Shown one piece after another: positions 1 through 9,111 of a DNA stretch of 64,000 nucleotides (the stretch's first letter is position 1; each line of letters begins with the position of its first letter). The translations under genes were made by a program, and so were the position numbers. The notes beneath the pieces are model-generated. The model had not been told where the DNA came from. It did not search any database and was given only the letters and a program-made list of their open reading frames with translations. This DNA comes from Clostridium psychrophilum (GTDB lineage: Bacteria > Bacillota > Clostridia > Clostridiales > Clostridiaceae): positions 1-64,000 of the forward strand of contig NZ_JAHLEC010000001.1 of the NCBI RefSeq assembly GCF_018861705.1, in the 5' to 3' direction.

Positions 1-99
1 TGGATTCAAAGTTGCAGCATATAACTTTAAAAAGTTACTAATTAGCTTTCTTAAAAACACGGCTACCGCCTTAGTTGAGTTTTTTATTGAAATTTTCAT
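1..99 (-). CDS. Partial open frame running off the left edge
   Basis: An ATG at 99-97 opens 33 codons on the minus strand without a stop before the window begins. The peptide starts MKISIKNSTKAVAVFLRKL. It has no clear ribosome binding site and matches no family I recognise. It begins 18 bases after the stop of the truncated recombinase fragment, so it may be host sequence on the far side of the element's breakpoint. It could equally be a chance open frame. Confidence 0.2.
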   Translation of the reverse strand, partial: MKISIKNSTKAVAVFLRKLISNFLKLYAATLNP

Positions 100-116
100 A
101 TTAATTTACAATATTT

Positions 117-491
117 TCAAGAGGCATAGCCTAAAATTTGAAATAGCTTAACTCCTACCGGAGAAAATATAGCTTTTTGTGGCTTAATCATTATATTATT
201 CAAATTGCAATACTTAACAAATGTAGGTAAATGTGATTGGATTTTATCCCTCGCTGATTGTGGTTTAATCTGACCTAATTTATGATAAGTATAAAGTTTA
301 ACAGTAAATTTAATATCTTCATTTTCTATATAATTAAAGTTTATTTTCTTTTTACTATCTACAGTTGTTTTAGCCTTTATAAAAGGTGACAAATCCCAGA
401 TATCATCAGTAAATTTAGAATTTCCAATGGTTATCTTGCTATAATCAGTTTCATTAGTTATTACTTGTAGTTGCAACTTCTCCATTACCAT
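117..491 (-). CDS. N-terminal fragment of a third tyrosine recombinase (tnpC position)
   Basis: This 124-residue product follows the second recombinase by one base and has a good GGAGG site. Residues about 30-75 resemble the N-terminus of that neighbour: a D-(I/V)-W-x-L start, then a block INFNYIENEDIK here against FKFDFSYIESESIK there. The catalytic domain carrying the R, H-x-x-R and Y residues is absent. The last 25 or so residues (from about MIKPQKAIF) look unrelated, as if the gene was cut and joined to other sequence. Tn554 carries a similar-sized third gene (tnpC, about 125 aa), so a short intact accessory protein remains possible. The paralogy makes a truncated third recombinase more likely. 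Confidence 0.55.
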   Translation of the reverse strand: MVMEKLQLQVITNETDYSKITIGNSKFTDDIWDLSPFIKAKTTVDSKKKINFNYIENEDIKFTVKLYTYHKLGQIKPQSARDKIQSHLPTFVKYCNLNNIMIKPQKAIFSPVGVKLFQILGYAS

Positions 492-492
492 C

Positions 493-1929
493 TTATAACT
501 CCTCCAATCTTACTATAATCTCTTTTAGAATTTCAATAGTAGGTATGAAATGTTCTGCATAATGGTCGCCATATATATTATCTTCTAATTGTTTTTCTAA
601 CTCTTCTAAATGGCTTTTATGAGCCTGTAAATATTCTGGAGTAGTTACATATCTGCCACAGGTATAACATTTTTGTCTTTTTAATAACCTATTGCAAATT
701 TTTCCATCAGAACAAGGCTTAGTACAATAGCCGTCTTCCATTCTCGCTTTATTATCTTTGTTTTCATTAAACCATTTAAGTTCTTGATTATCAGTTATAA
801 CTGTTTCGTCAACTTTGTTGATATTACCGATAATACCTATAGTTTTGAAAACTTCGGCTCTTTCTTTATCCTTGACATCAGCATAACTTTGCTTTGTTGT
901 GTTAGATGATGAGTGTCCTAATACATCTCTTATAACCGTTATATCAGTTCCTTTAGATAACATATCAGTAGCAAGTGTTCTTCTGAACTGGTGGGATGTA
1001 AGGTTATATAATTCGCCGTTGGTATCTCTAATATCATTATTTTTAATGAAACCTTGAAACCACCATTTAAAGGTTTGAAGCGCGATTATATTAATTTCTC
1101 CAATTTTATTTGATATAGTATTAGCACTTTTTATTTTGGCTATAAACAAATAATCTTTAATATTATCATCACCCTGTTCTCTTAATTTCTTAGAATACTC
1201 AGTTAACTTTTGAACTGCGATAGCACATTCATTAGTTATTGGCATTGGCTGTCTTTCTTTTCTACTTTTATGGTCGTACCAAGTTAATGTATAACCACTA
1301 ATTAAATGTGGCTTCACGCACTCAGTAGTTAATTTAAGCATATCTCCAATTCTCATTCCTGTTGATTCGAGAATGATTATTCCATATTTAATATAAGGAT
1401 TTTTCTCATTTTTTAACGCTATATTTATCTTACTTAATACTTCATCAGGAATAAAATCTATTTTAAGTTTACTATTTATTCCGACATATTCATTACCTGT
1501 AAAAATTTCTTTTTTAGGAACTTCATTGGGCATATACAATTGTCCCCAATAAATAATAGATTTTAAAATATCTAAATGTTTTTTTTGAGTCCCATATCCT
1601 AAAGGCTTATTGGTCTTATTTGAAATAGTAGTTTTTAGATAAGATATAAACATATCTATATGATTATTATCCAAATCCTTTAAATAACTTATATTATTTA
1701 TAATTGCAAAAACGTTAAATGTTTTAAAAGTAGTATTATAGTTATAAAGACTATACAATGTTTTATTTACTTCTCTGTAATTTCTCCAAATATAGGCTTT
1801 AAAAACATTCTTAATACTTTCACTTTCTATATAAGAAAAATCAAACTTAAACTTCCTTCTATAGTGTTGTGAATTATTATCATTATCTATTAATTGCCAT
1901 ACATCACCTTTAGGTATATTAATTGCCAT
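493..1929 (-). CDS. Tyrosine recombinase/integrase, Tn554 TnpB-like
   Basis: Site-specific recombinase of 478 aa. An N-terminal SAM-like DNA-binding domain is followed by a catalytic domain with the full set: Arg in STGMRIGDML, Lys in YDHKSRKERQ, H-x-x-R in HQFRRTLAT, His in GHSSSNTT and the Tyr nucleophile in KQSYADV. The C-terminus has a cysteine cluster (CTKPCSDGKIC, then CYTC) and a helical tail, typical of Tn554-type TnpB. The start at 1929 is chosen because GGTGGAG precedes that ATG; an upstream in-frame ATG at 1953 has no such site. It overlaps the end of the upstream recombinase gene by 11 bases, so the genes are probably translationally coupled. Confidence 0.85.
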   Translation of the reverse strand: MAINIPKGDVWQLIDNDNNSQHYRRKFKFDFSYIESESIKNVFKAYIWRNYREVNKTLYSLYNYNTTFKTFNVFAIINNISYLKDLDNNHIDMFISYLKTTISNKTNKPLGYGTQKKHLDILKSIIYWGQLYMPNEVPKKEIFTGNEYVGINSKLKIDFIPDEVLSKINIALKNEKNPYIKYGIIILESTGMRIGDMLKLTTECVKPHLISGYTLTWYDHKSRKERQPMPITNECAIAVQKLTEYSKKLREQGDDNIKDYLFIAKIKSANTISNKIGEINIIALQTFKWWFQGFIKNNDIRDTNGELYNLTSHQFRRTLATDMLSKGTDITVIRDVLGHSSSNTTKQSYADVKDKERAEVFKTIGIIGNINKVDETVITDNQELKWFNENKDNKARMEDGYCTKPCSDGKICNRLLKRQKCYTCGRYVTTPEYLQAHKSHLEELEKQLEDNIYGDHYAEHFIPTIEILKEIIVRLEEL

Positions 1930-3010
1930 TTGCTCCACCTCTAAACATAGCACTCTTTTTCCAATAACTACCTAAACTATCTTCAAGATATTTTTTAGAT
2001 ATATGAGTATATTTTTGGGTAGTGGTTACATGCTCATGCCCTGCAATTATCATAACAACACTTATATCTATACCATTCTCAACTAAATGAGTTATAAATG
2101 TATGTCTTAAATCATGGAAATTAAAGTATATTTTTGTTTTTCTTTTTACAGTATTAAACACTTCGTAGATTCCTCTATAAGTTAATGGCTTCCCTAAATT
2201 TTGCTTTTGTTGAGCTACGAATATATAGCTATGCTCAGTATCGATATTATTTCTTTCCTCCATTATGAAAGTATCTATTTCTTGAACCAAAGCCGTTTGA
2301 ATATATAAATTTCTTCTTTTCCCCTTTGATTTAATATTTTCTAATATTTCAAGTTCTTTAGACATATCTGGATAAGGTATATCTTGAATTTGAAGGTCTA
2401 AAACTTCACCAACTCTTGCTCCTGTAAAGTACATTATTTTAAATATTAATTTATCCCTCCGAGTTGGAAGAGCATTTAAAAATGCCTCTGCTTCATCATC
2501 TTGGACAAGGTAAAAAGTTTCTTTGCTTTCCTTAACCTTAAATATTGATTGCTTAGTCTTATTATCACTTCTTGCATGATGTAAAAGATTCTTGAACATA
2601 TTAAACGGTCTATTAATATCATCCATTATAATAGGATTATCAATTTCATTTATCATTCCACAATACTTATAGAAGTTATATATTGTACTTAATATTCTAT
2701 TTATAGTTTTTGCTGTTCTTTGACTTTCAGTATAAATACTAACTATATCATCTGTGCCATTAGGCTCTCTAAGATACTCTATAAATTCACCTATATTATT
2801 AGGGGTTATCTCGCTATACTCATATCCTTTCTTATTCAAGAAATTCCAGTATATCTTCAAATCTGTTCCATTTGCCTTTAATGTATTTAATGCCATATCT
2901 TTTAATCTTTTGTATTTCAAGTAATTATATACAGGTTTAACTATTCTCATTTTATTATCTAATAAAATAACCATGTCTTTCCCTTTGTTCTGAAAAATGC
3001 TTAATTCCAT
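1919..3010 (-). CDS. Tyrosine recombinase/integrase, Tn554 TnpA-like
   Basis: Recombinase of 363 aa, close to the 361 aa of Tn554 TnpA. It is the first gene of the three-gene set. The catalytic residues are visible: Arg in TGARVGEVLDL, a Lys in SKGKRRNLYI, H-x-x-R in HDLRHTFITH, His in AGHEHVTTT and the Tyr nucleophile in QKYTHIS. An AGGAGG lies 10 bases before the ATG. It probably acts with the overlapping downstream recombinase on specific sites, as the Tn554 and RIT trios do. No resistance or other cargo gene lies between it and the host gene on its right. Any cargo would have to be to the left of the window. Confidence 0.85.
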   Translation of the reverse strand: MELSIFQNKGKDMVILLDNKMRIVKPVYNYLKYKRLKDMALNTLKANGTDLKIYWNFLNKKGYEYSEITPNNIGEFIEYLREPNGTDDIVSIYTESQRTAKTINRILSTIYNFYKYCGMINEIDNPIIMDDINRPFNMFKNLLHHARSDNKTKQSIFKVKESKETFYLVQDDEAEAFLNALPTRRDKLIFKIMYFTGARVGEVLDLQIQDIPYPDMSKELEILENIKSKGKRRNLYIQTALVQEIDTFIMEERNNIDTEHSYIFVAQQKQNLGKPLTYRGIYEVFNTVKRKTKIYFNFHDLRHTFITHLVENGIDISVVMIIAGHEHVTTTQKYTHISKKYLEDSLGSYWKKSAMFRGGANGN

Positions 3011-3404
3011 CTCATAAGTACCTCCTATACACTATTTATATGACCAACAAGCTATAGTTACATATTATCAACATAGCATAACTTATACAATGGTAATATA
3101 TAGCTTATTAATATTGCATTATAGGGGTGGTACTTACCACCTTATCTGTCAACTAAATATTCTCTCTAATACGTCTATATCACTACCAATGATTATAGTT
3201 ATATTAATATTTACTAACTATACTATAATCACTAAAGATAACATATTAATTCACCTCATATTTGTAAAACTTTAATAAATTTTGCTTATTAATTATATCA
3301 TAAGAACTGCATTATTTAACAAAACTATAATTTCTACCAAACTGTAAATCTCCCTTACACCTAATTTAATTAAAGCATGGTATAATTATAATAAAGGTGA
3401 TGAT
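3011..3404. other. Intergenic region at the 5' side of the recombinase set
   Basis: This 394-base AT-rich stretch separates two divergently transcribed genes. It holds the recombinase promoter region and a perfect 16-bp palindrome at 3126-3141. I see no credible gene. If the recombinases belong to an integrated element, one element end or attachment site should lie here, but I cannot identify terminal repeats from one copy. Confidence 0.5.
3126..3141. repeat. Perfect 16-bp palindrome upstream of the recombinase genes
   Basis: GGTGGTA-CT-TACCACC: two 7-base arms with a 2-base centre, GC-rich against an AT-rich surround and 115 bases before the first recombinase start. It could be a repressor operator or a recombinase binding site. 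Confidence 0.5.
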
Positions 3405-3935
3405 ATGAAATCAATACCAAATTATATATCGTTTAGTAGAATATTTTTTTCTCTAGTTTTGATTTTGGTTAAGCCATTATGCCTAACCTTTTATGTAATA
3501 TATATTGTTTGTGGACTCAGTGATATTCTGGATGGATTTATCGCAACAAAGACACTAACAACAAGCACACTTGGTGCAAAGCTCGATTCCATAGCTGACA
3601 TGATAATGATAGGTGTATTATTATTTATACTTTATCCCATAATAAATCCTTCACCTAAAATCATAATCTGGGTTATTTCAATAGCTATTGTTAGATTTGC
3701 ATCTATGGCTACAGCCATGGAAAAATACAGAACATTTGCAAGTCTTCACACTTACGCAAACAAAATCACTGGCATAGTTTTATTCATATTTCCACTAATG
3801 CTCCCCTATGTCCGTACAAATGTATTGATGTATATGCTTTGTGCTATAGCAAGCGTGTCAGCAATCGAGGATTTGATTATTCAGTTGACCTCAAGTCAAC
3901 TTAACTTAAATAAACAAAGTATATTTAGAAAATGA
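3405..3935 (+). CDS. CDP-alcohol phosphatidyltransferase family protein
   Basis: Membrane enzyme of 176 aa with about five hydrophobic helices. The family transfers a phosphatidyl group from CDP-diacylglycerol to an alcohol (glycerol phosphate, serine, inositol) during phospholipid synthesis. The signature is D-x2-DG-x2-AR-x8-G-x3-D-x3-D. Here it reads DILDGFIATKT, then GAKLDSIAD: all four aspartates and both glycines are kept but Arg of the AR pair is Thr. Size fits PgsA-like proteins. A GGTG site precedes the ATG. It stands alone, convergent with the pyrimidine operon. The alcohol substrate cannot be assigned. Confidence 0.75.
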   Translation: MKSIPNYISFSRIFFSLVLILVKPLCLTFYVIYIVCGLSDILDGFIATKTLTTSTLGAKLDSIADMIMIGVLLFILYPIINPSPKIIIWVISIAIVRFASMATAMEKYRTFASLHTYANKITGIVLFIFPLMLPYVRTNVLMYMLCAIASVSAIEDLIIQLTSSQLNLNKQSIFRK

Positions 3936-4097
3936 GTACAATTATTAGATGTGGTAATTACTATACTAAAAATACAAAATGTTTTTGTATCTCCATTTTA
4001 TAAATTTTAATTTATAATATTGTAAGCCTCCATTTGGAGCTTACCTTCACACATATTTTTCGAAAGATACTCCCACTCTCTCAGTGAACTAATCACT

Positions 4098-4224
4098 TTT
4101 TTCTTCTCGAATGCTAACAAAAGTATATATTACGCAAAATGCGTTCGAACAAATTTTAGAATTACACGGTAACGTGAGCGCATTTAAGCAATATATACTT
4201 TTAGTTATAGCCTTCGCGAAGAAA
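4098..4224. repeat. Imperfect palindromic element, family A, copy 1
   Basis: About 127 bp lying between two convergent genes. The arms pair over about 35 bases: the left arm carries AAAAGTATATATTA near 4119, and the right arm gives CTAAAAGTATATATTG when reversed. Inner arms AAATGCG and CGCATTT continue the pairing. The outer ends (TTCTTCTCG and CGCGAAGAAAA) also pair. Two other intergenic regions carry related ends (16446-16615 and 53368-53571). It may also serve as a transcription end for both flanking genes. Confidence 0.6.
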
Positions 4225-4233
4225 AGGGATACC

Positions 4234-4800
4234 TTATTTTATATTTCTGCTTCCAGGTTTTATGTAAGGTGTTCCCTCTTTGCATAATGGGCAATTTGTT
4301 GGATCAAAGCTTTCGATATCAAGTTTTATAGCACTGTATATAGGGTAATCTAGACTACTACTTCCTCTATCAACAATGCAACATATACCAACAACTTCGG
4401 CACCAAGTTTTTTTAAAACTTCTATTGTTTCTAAAGAAGATTTACCAGTAGTAACAACATCCTCTGTAATTAAAACTTTTTGTCCCTTTTTAATTTCAAA
4501 TCCACGCCTAAGTTCGAAGGTGCCGTTTACTCTTTCAGTAAATATAGCAGGTTTTCCTGTTTGTCTACCAACTTCATAAGCAACTATTATTCCACCCATA
4601 GCAGGTCCTACTACAAGATCAAAATCTATGTCATGAATTTTATCAGCTACTATGCTAAGAACCTTGGCAGCCTTATCCGGATACTGAAGCAATTTTGCAC
4701 ATTGGCAATATCTATTACTGTGTCTTCCTGAGGATAATAGAAAATGTCCCTCGAGTAGTGCTCCTGATTCTTTTAATATATCTAAAACATTTATATTCAT
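4234..4800 (-). CDS. pyrE: Orotate phosphoribosyltransferase
   Basis: Converts orotate and PRPP to orotidine monophosphate, the fifth step of UMP synthesis, in the cytoplasm. The PRPP-binding signature is [14 protein letters not shown], about residues 109-122. An early [17 protein letters not shown] block matches long OPRTases. I start at 4800 because AGGAGGAG lies 7 bases upstream; an in-frame ATG at 4833 has no such site. The resulting 188 aa is normal for the family. It is the last gene of the pyr operon, 41 bases after pyrD. Confidence 0.95.
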   Translation of the reverse strand: MNINVLDILKESGALLEGHFLLSSGRHSNRYCQCAKLLQYPDKAAKVLSIVADKIHDIDFDLVVGPAMGGIIVAYEVGRQTGKPAIFTERVNGTFELRRGFEIKKGQKVLITEDVVTTGKSSLETIEVLKKLGAEVVGICCIVDRGSSSLDYPIYSAIKLDIESFDPTNCPLCKEGTPYIKPGSRNIK

Positions 4801-4841
4801 ATAATCTCCTCCTATTTTAAGTACATGGCTCATAAGTTTTC

Positions 4842-5738
4842 TTATATAATTCCTCTAATTTCACTTAAATCTTTAATACCTTCTTTAATCATATAATTTT
4901 CAATTCCCTCTATTATATCAATGCAAACATCCGGTTTTATAAAATTTGCAGTTCCAACTCCAACCGCTTGTGCTCCAACCATTATAAATTCTATAGCATC
5001 CTCAAAAGAAGATATTCCACCCATACCTACAACTGGAATATTTACGTTCTTGCATACTTCATGAACCATTCTCAGTGCCATAGGTTTTATAGCTGGTCCT
5101 GATACCCCTGCATATATATTATTAAATATTGGTTTACGTTTATGTATATCTACTGCCATTCCTTTAAATGTGTTTACTAAAGATAATGCATCTGCTCCAG
5201 CTTCGCAACATTTGTTTGCCATGTCAACTATATCCTCCGCATTAGGTGATAACTTAACCATAAGAGGTTTCTTGCAAATGCTTTTAACCTGACGTACCAC
5301 ATCATATGCTACTTTAGATTTAATTCCAAATGCCATGCCTCCACATAATACATTAGGGCAAGAAATATTTAATTCAAGTATATCTATATCCTCATTGTTT
5401 AACCTTTCTATTGCAGCCATATATTCATCGACAGTGCTACCCCCAACATTTGCAATAATAGCTGTATTATACTTAAGCATCATCGGAAGTTCTTTACTTA
5501 TAAATTTTTCAATACCTGGATTTTGAAGGCCTACGCTGTTAATCATCCCGCCACGAGATTCATACACTCTTATTCCATCATTGCCTTGTTTTTCATTTAT
5601 AGTAAGTCCCTTACCTGATATTCCTCCAAGTCTTCCTACATCAAAATACTCTTTATATTCCTCACCAAATCCGAATGTTCCAGATGCAGCTATTACAGGG
5701 TTTTTTAAAGCTACGCCACATAAGTCTACTTTAGTCAT
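4842..5738 (-). CDS. pyrD: Dihydroorotate dehydrogenase, class 1B catalytic subunit
   Basis: FMN-containing subunit (298 aa) that oxidises dihydroorotate to orotate. It starts with the family pattern [16 protein letters not shown]. The class-1B catalytic cysteine sits in [11 protein letters not shown], and the FMN phosphate site is in the GMGGISS and GVGTANF segments. Class 1B enzymes need the PyrK electron-transfer subunit to reduce NAD, and pyrK is immediately upstream with an 8-base overlap. This supports a PyrD-PyrK heterotetramer. Confidence 0.95.
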   Translation of the reverse strand: MTKVDLCGVALKNPVIAASGTFGFGEEYKEYFDVGRLGGISGKGLTINEKQGNDGIRVYESRGGMINSVGLQNPGIEKFISKELPMMLKYNTAIIANVGGSTVDEYMAAIERLNNEDIDILELNISCPNVLCGGMAFGIKSKVAYDVVRQVKSICKKPLMVKLSPNAEDIVDMANKCCEAGADALSLVNTFKGMAVDIHKRKPIFNNIYAGVSGPAIKPMALRMVHEVCKNVNIPVVGMGGISSFEDAIEFIMVGAQAVGVGTANFIKPDVCIDIIEGIENYMIKEGIKDLSEIRGII

Positions 5739-6462
5739 TAAATATCAAATCCTCTCCATTAAACACTGGGCCATCCTTGCAAGTTCTCTTGTTTCCACCC
5801 TTTGTTTTACAAGTACATACAAGACAGGCTCCTATTCCGCATGCCATATGACTTTCCATGGAAACATACACTGGTGTTTTTGCATCATTGCACATACTAA
5901 TAACCTTTTTCATCATAATTTCTGGTCCGCAACAAATGACAGTTTCATATTTTTGTGGATTTATTATATCAGTTATGTATCCTTTGTGACCAATTTTACC
6001 ACTTTCTGTGGATAAGTTGATTTTATTTACATATTTTTCCACAGAATCCACAGAATAATCCACAGCTTTGAAACCTGCATATAAATCTATTTCACAACTC
6101 GTAAGCTTTTTAATCAAATAAACAAGTGGTGCTATACCGATTCCGCCAGATACAACAGCAATTTTGCCTTTAATTTTTTCTATATCAAATCCATTTCCTA
6201 AAGGTCCCATTATCTGAAGCTTATCATTTTTGCAAAGTTTACTTAAATGTTTTGTGCCTTGACCTACTATCTGATATAAAAAGCTTATTTTCTCATCATC
6301 CACATCATATACACTTATAGGTCTTGGTAATAGTGGCTCCATTTCCCCACCCTTTAACATATAAAATTGACCTGGCTTTACGTTAAATTTACCCTTAATA
6401 GAAAGCTTATACACACCTTCACTTATCAAAACATTTTCATATGTATTCACGACTGAGAACAT
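5731..6462 (-). CDS. pyrK: Dihydroorotate dehydrogenase electron transfer subunit
   Basis: FAD and [2Fe-2S] protein (243 aa) that passes electrons from PyrD's FMN to NAD. The N-terminal ferredoxin-reductase fold shows the FAD motif RPISVYDV and the nucleotide-binding GGIGIAPL. The C-terminal cluster site is visible as [11 protein letters not shown] followed by a fourth Cys in KRTCKDG. Its end overlaps pyrD by 8 bases, so the subunits are likely made in equal amounts. The GGAGGTG site is good. Confidence 0.95.
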   Translation of the reverse strand: MFSVVNTYENVLISEGVYKLSIKGKFNVKPGQFYMLKGGEMEPLLPRPISVYDVDDEKISFLYQIVGQGTKHLSKLCKNDKLQIMGPLGNGFDIEKIKGKIAVVSGGIGIAPLVYLIKKLTSCEIDLYAGFKAVDYSVDSVEKYVNKINLSTESGKIGHKGYITDIINPQKYETVICCGPEIMMKKVISMCNDAKTPVYVSMESHMACGIGACLVCTCKTKGGNKRTCKDGPVFNGEDLIFND

Positions 6463-6507
6463 AAAATAATCACCTCCAATATTTTATTATAGATTATAGA
6501 TTATAGA

Positions 6508-7374
6508 TTATTCAATAGTAGCTTTTCTTATTGCATCTCTCATTTTTATTGTCTCTTTCCTAGCTAATTGATCAAAGTGAGCTCCACCATTCTCTACCTT
6601 TTTATATGCAAGTAGAATACTTCTAGAAGCATTTACCACTCCACCATTTCCATTTTTCAAATATATAGCTACATCTTTCGCAGCTCCACCTTGCGCCCCA
6701 TAACCTGGTATCAAGAAAAACATATTTTCAAGATCTTTTCTCATCTTTATTCCATCATCTATGTGAGTACAACCGACAACACCACCTACGGAGCTATATC
6801 CACATTCTCCAATAAATTCTTCACCAATTTTTAATAACTTCTCGCCAACAACATCATATACCCTCTTGTTTTCTTTGCTTTCTATATACTCTATATCCTC
6901 TGCACCTTTGTTAGAAGTTCTTACAAGTGAAAATAATCCTTTTTCATTGTTTTTTATATAAGGAAGATATGGCTCTATACTATCCATCCCCATATATGGA
7001 TTGACAGTTATAAAATCACTTTCAAAATCTCCTTCAAAATGAGCTTTAGCGTACATTTGTGCAGTTTTTGCAATGTCCCCTCTTTTAATATCTGCTATTG
7101 CTAAACATCCTTTATTTTTTATATAATTTAGAGTATCTTTATATACTTTTAAACCTTTTAGTCCAAGAGCTTCATAATATGCAATCTGAACTTTATAACA
7201 AGCTGAAACATCATATGTAGCATCAATAATCATTTGATTAAATCTAAGTAAAGCATGTTCATCATGCATAAATTTATTTCTAAATTCAACAGGTAAATAA
7301 CCCAAATCTGTATCAAGTCCTACGCATACGTGACCATTTTTTTCTACACTTTTAAACAATCTATCTATAATCAA
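6508..7374 (-). CDS. pyrF: Orotidine 5'-phosphate decarboxylase, type 2
   Basis: Decarboxylates OMP to UMP, the last step of the pathway. At 288 aa it belongs to the long (type 2) group. The active-site motif reads IADIKRGDIAKTA, and GLDTDLGYLP near the start is typical of the group. The start is TTG at 7374: the codon just before it is a stop (TGA), so no other start is possible nearby, and AAAGGTG lies 7 bases upstream. A nearby ATG is in another frame. A short tandem ATTATAG repeat follows its stop codon. Confidence 0.93.
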   Translation of the reverse strand: MIIDRLFKSVEKNGHVCVGLDTDLGYLPVEFRNKFMHDEHALLRFNQMIIDATYDVSACYKVQIAYYEALGLKGLKVYKDTLNYIKNKGCLAIADIKRGDIAKTAQMYAKAHFEGDFESDFITVNPYMGMDSIEPYLPYIKNNEKGLFSLVRTSNKGAEDIEYIESKENKRVYDVVGEKLLKIGEEFIGECGYSSVGGVVGCTHIDDGIKMRKDLENMFFLIPGYGAQGGAAKDVAIYLKNGNGGVVNASRSILLAYKKVENGGAHFDQLARKETIKMRDAIRKATIE

Positions 7375-7397
7375 TCATCATCACACCTTTTTTTGTT

Positions 7398-8615
7398 TTA
7401 TTTGCATATCCACTCTTCGCTTGTTCCATCTTTAGCTTTATAAATTACTTTTCCAGCCTTGATGGTGCATATTACTTTACCTTGTACAGTCTTTCCATCA
7501 AATGGAGAATTAACCCCTTTAGATAAAAACTTAGATGCATCAATTTTATACTTAGATTTAATATCTAATAATACAAAATCTCCATCAAAACCTATCTTAA
7601 TTTCACCCTTGTTAAGTTTCATTATTTTAGCTGGGTTTTTTGACATTAATTCAGAAAGTTTGTTTATAGTAATATGCCCTTCTCCTATAAGTTTAGTGTA
7701 ACATACAGGAAATGAGGTTTCTAGGCCCGATATTCCCGGAGACCCATTTATTTTGTCTTGAACACTATGTGGTGCGTGGTCAGTAGCTATAACATCCACA
7801 AAACCATCTTTTATGGCTTTTATTAAAAAATTTACATCCCCAACTTTTCTTAAAGGTGGATTAACTCTATACTTTGTTTCCTCTGTTAATGCTAAATGAT
7901 GAGGAGTAACTTCGCATGTTACAAGCCCCCCCTGCTGTTTTCCCTTTATAACATAATCCATTGCCTCTTTTGTACTAACATGAGCTAAGTGAAGTCTGCA
8001 ACCTGTAAATTTCGAAAGGGTTACATCTCTCCATGTCATCATATTCTCAGCAAGTCTTGTATCAATCTCTACTAATTCTTCATTTTCAGCATGAGATATA
8101 ATTGTTAAATTCTTCTCTTTGGCTGCAACCATAGCTTTTAACATTATACGGCTATCAGAAACACCCTTACCATCATCTGATATAAATCTTACTGCAGTGG
8201 TTAGTTGCCATAAATGCTCAATAGACATTCCTAGAAGATCCTGAGTAATAGATGCACATTGATGAACGTCTACTAATCCAATTTCCTCACATTTTTTAAG
8301 TACCTTATCTATTATGATCATTGAACTGCATACTGGTTTTGTATTTGCCATTAGATTTACTGCAGTATAGCCACCACGAACTGCTGCCCTGCTCCCTGAT
8401 AACAAGTCTTCCTTATATGTATATCCCGGTTCTCTAAAATGACTGTGAAGATCTACAAAAGAAGGTGCTAAAACATACCCCTCTCCGTCTATTACCTCAC
8501 AGTCTTTTTTTAAATTTTTTCCTATTTCATATATTATACCTTTTTTTATATAAACATCACCAATAAAATCCTGGGATGAATCAATTACTCTAGCATTTTT
8601 TATTAATAATTCCAT
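7398..8615 (-). CDS. pyrC: Dihydroorotase
   Basis: Zinc amidohydrolase (405 aa) that cyclises carbamoyl aspartate to dihydroorotate. Metal-binding motifs are VDLHSHFREPG near residue 58, ISHAENEEL, LHLAHVST and ATDHAPHS. The HSHFREPG form marks class I dihydroorotases. It lies 61 bases after pyrI with an AAAGGATGG site. The ends pack closely against pyrF (23 bases), as expected for one transcript. Confidence 0.95.
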   Translation of the reverse strand: MELLIKNARVIDSSQDFIGDVYIKKGIIYEIGKNLKKDCEVIDGEGYVLAPSFVDLHSHFREPGYTYKEDLLSGSRAAVRGGYTAVNLMANTKPVCSSMIIIDKVLKKCEEIGLVDVHQCASITQDLLGMSIEHLWQLTTAVRFISDDGKGVSDSRIMLKAMVAAKEKNLTIISHAENEELVEIDTRLAENMMTWRDVTLSKFTGCRLHLAHVSTKEAMDYVIKGKQQGGLVTCEVTPHHLALTEETKYRVNPPLRKVGDVNFLIKAIKDGFVDVIATDHAPHSVQDKINGSPGISGLETSFPVCYTKLIGEGHITINKLSELMSKNPAKIMKLNKGEIKIGFDGDFVLLDIKSKYKIDASKFLSKGVNSPFDGKTVQGKVICTIKAGKVIYKAKDGTSEEWICK

Positions 8616-8676
8616 TAATTTACCATCCTTTCACACTCAATTAATATCTACTACTATAATTTAGTTATGGGATTTA

Positions 8677-9111
8677 TTATGATATATTATTTGGGTTATT
8701 AATCTCATCACAGTACATACATCTATATTCGCCCTTTTCTCTATTAGACAAATAAAAACTATGTTTAATCTCTTGTTCTGTAGATGTAATACATCTTGGA
8801 TTTACGCATTTTATAACATTCTCAATCTTTTCTGGCAATTTCAATTTAATTTTACTTATAATTTTTTCTCCAGTTATTATATCTATTGTTATGTTAGGAT
8901 CTATAAAACCTAAAACTGTAAAATCTATATTTATTTCATTTTCTATCTTAATTATATCTTTATGTCCAAGTTTACCACTAGGTGCATTCATAATAAGTGC
9001 CACTGTAAAGTCCGCATTATCAAGTCCTAAATAATTGAATATTTTAAGCCCTACACCTGCTTTGATATGATCTATTACTATTCCTTTTTTTATACTATTT
9101 ATGCTTACCAT
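8677..9111 (-). CDS. pyrI: Aspartate carbamoyltransferase regulatory subunit
   Basis: Regulatory chain (144 aa) that binds nucleotides and tunes the PyrB trimers. An N-terminal allosteric domain is followed by a zinc domain with CVNPRC and CMYC, the four cysteines that hold PyrB and PyrI together. The ATG shares one base with the pyrB stop (TAATG), so the two chains are translationally coupled. Its presence implies a PyrB6-PyrI6 type holoenzyme with feedback control, on top of PyrR control of the operon. Confidence 0.95.
   Translation of the reverse strand: MVSINSIKKGIVIDHIKAGVGLKIFNYLGLDNADFTVALIMNAPSGKLGHKDIIKIENEINIDFTVLGFIDPNITIDIITGEKIISKIKLKLPEKIENVIKCVNPRCITSTEQEIKHSFYLSNREKGEYRCMYCDEINNPNNIS

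Noticed and set aside
3090-3275. A 61-codon plus-strand frame in the gap upstream of the recombinases
   Set aside because: It has no ribosome binding site, has a composition like translated AT-rich noncoding DNA, and contains the 16-bp palindrome.
3936-4097. A riboswitch or small RNA gene after the phosphatidyltransferase
   Set aside because: There are only small hairpins (for example GTAAGC to CTTAC at 4022-4044) and no known riboswitch core or promoter.
5581-6015. A 144-codon plus-strand frame across the pyrD/pyrK junction
   Set aside because: Both minus-strand genes are intact with cofactor motifs over the same bases.
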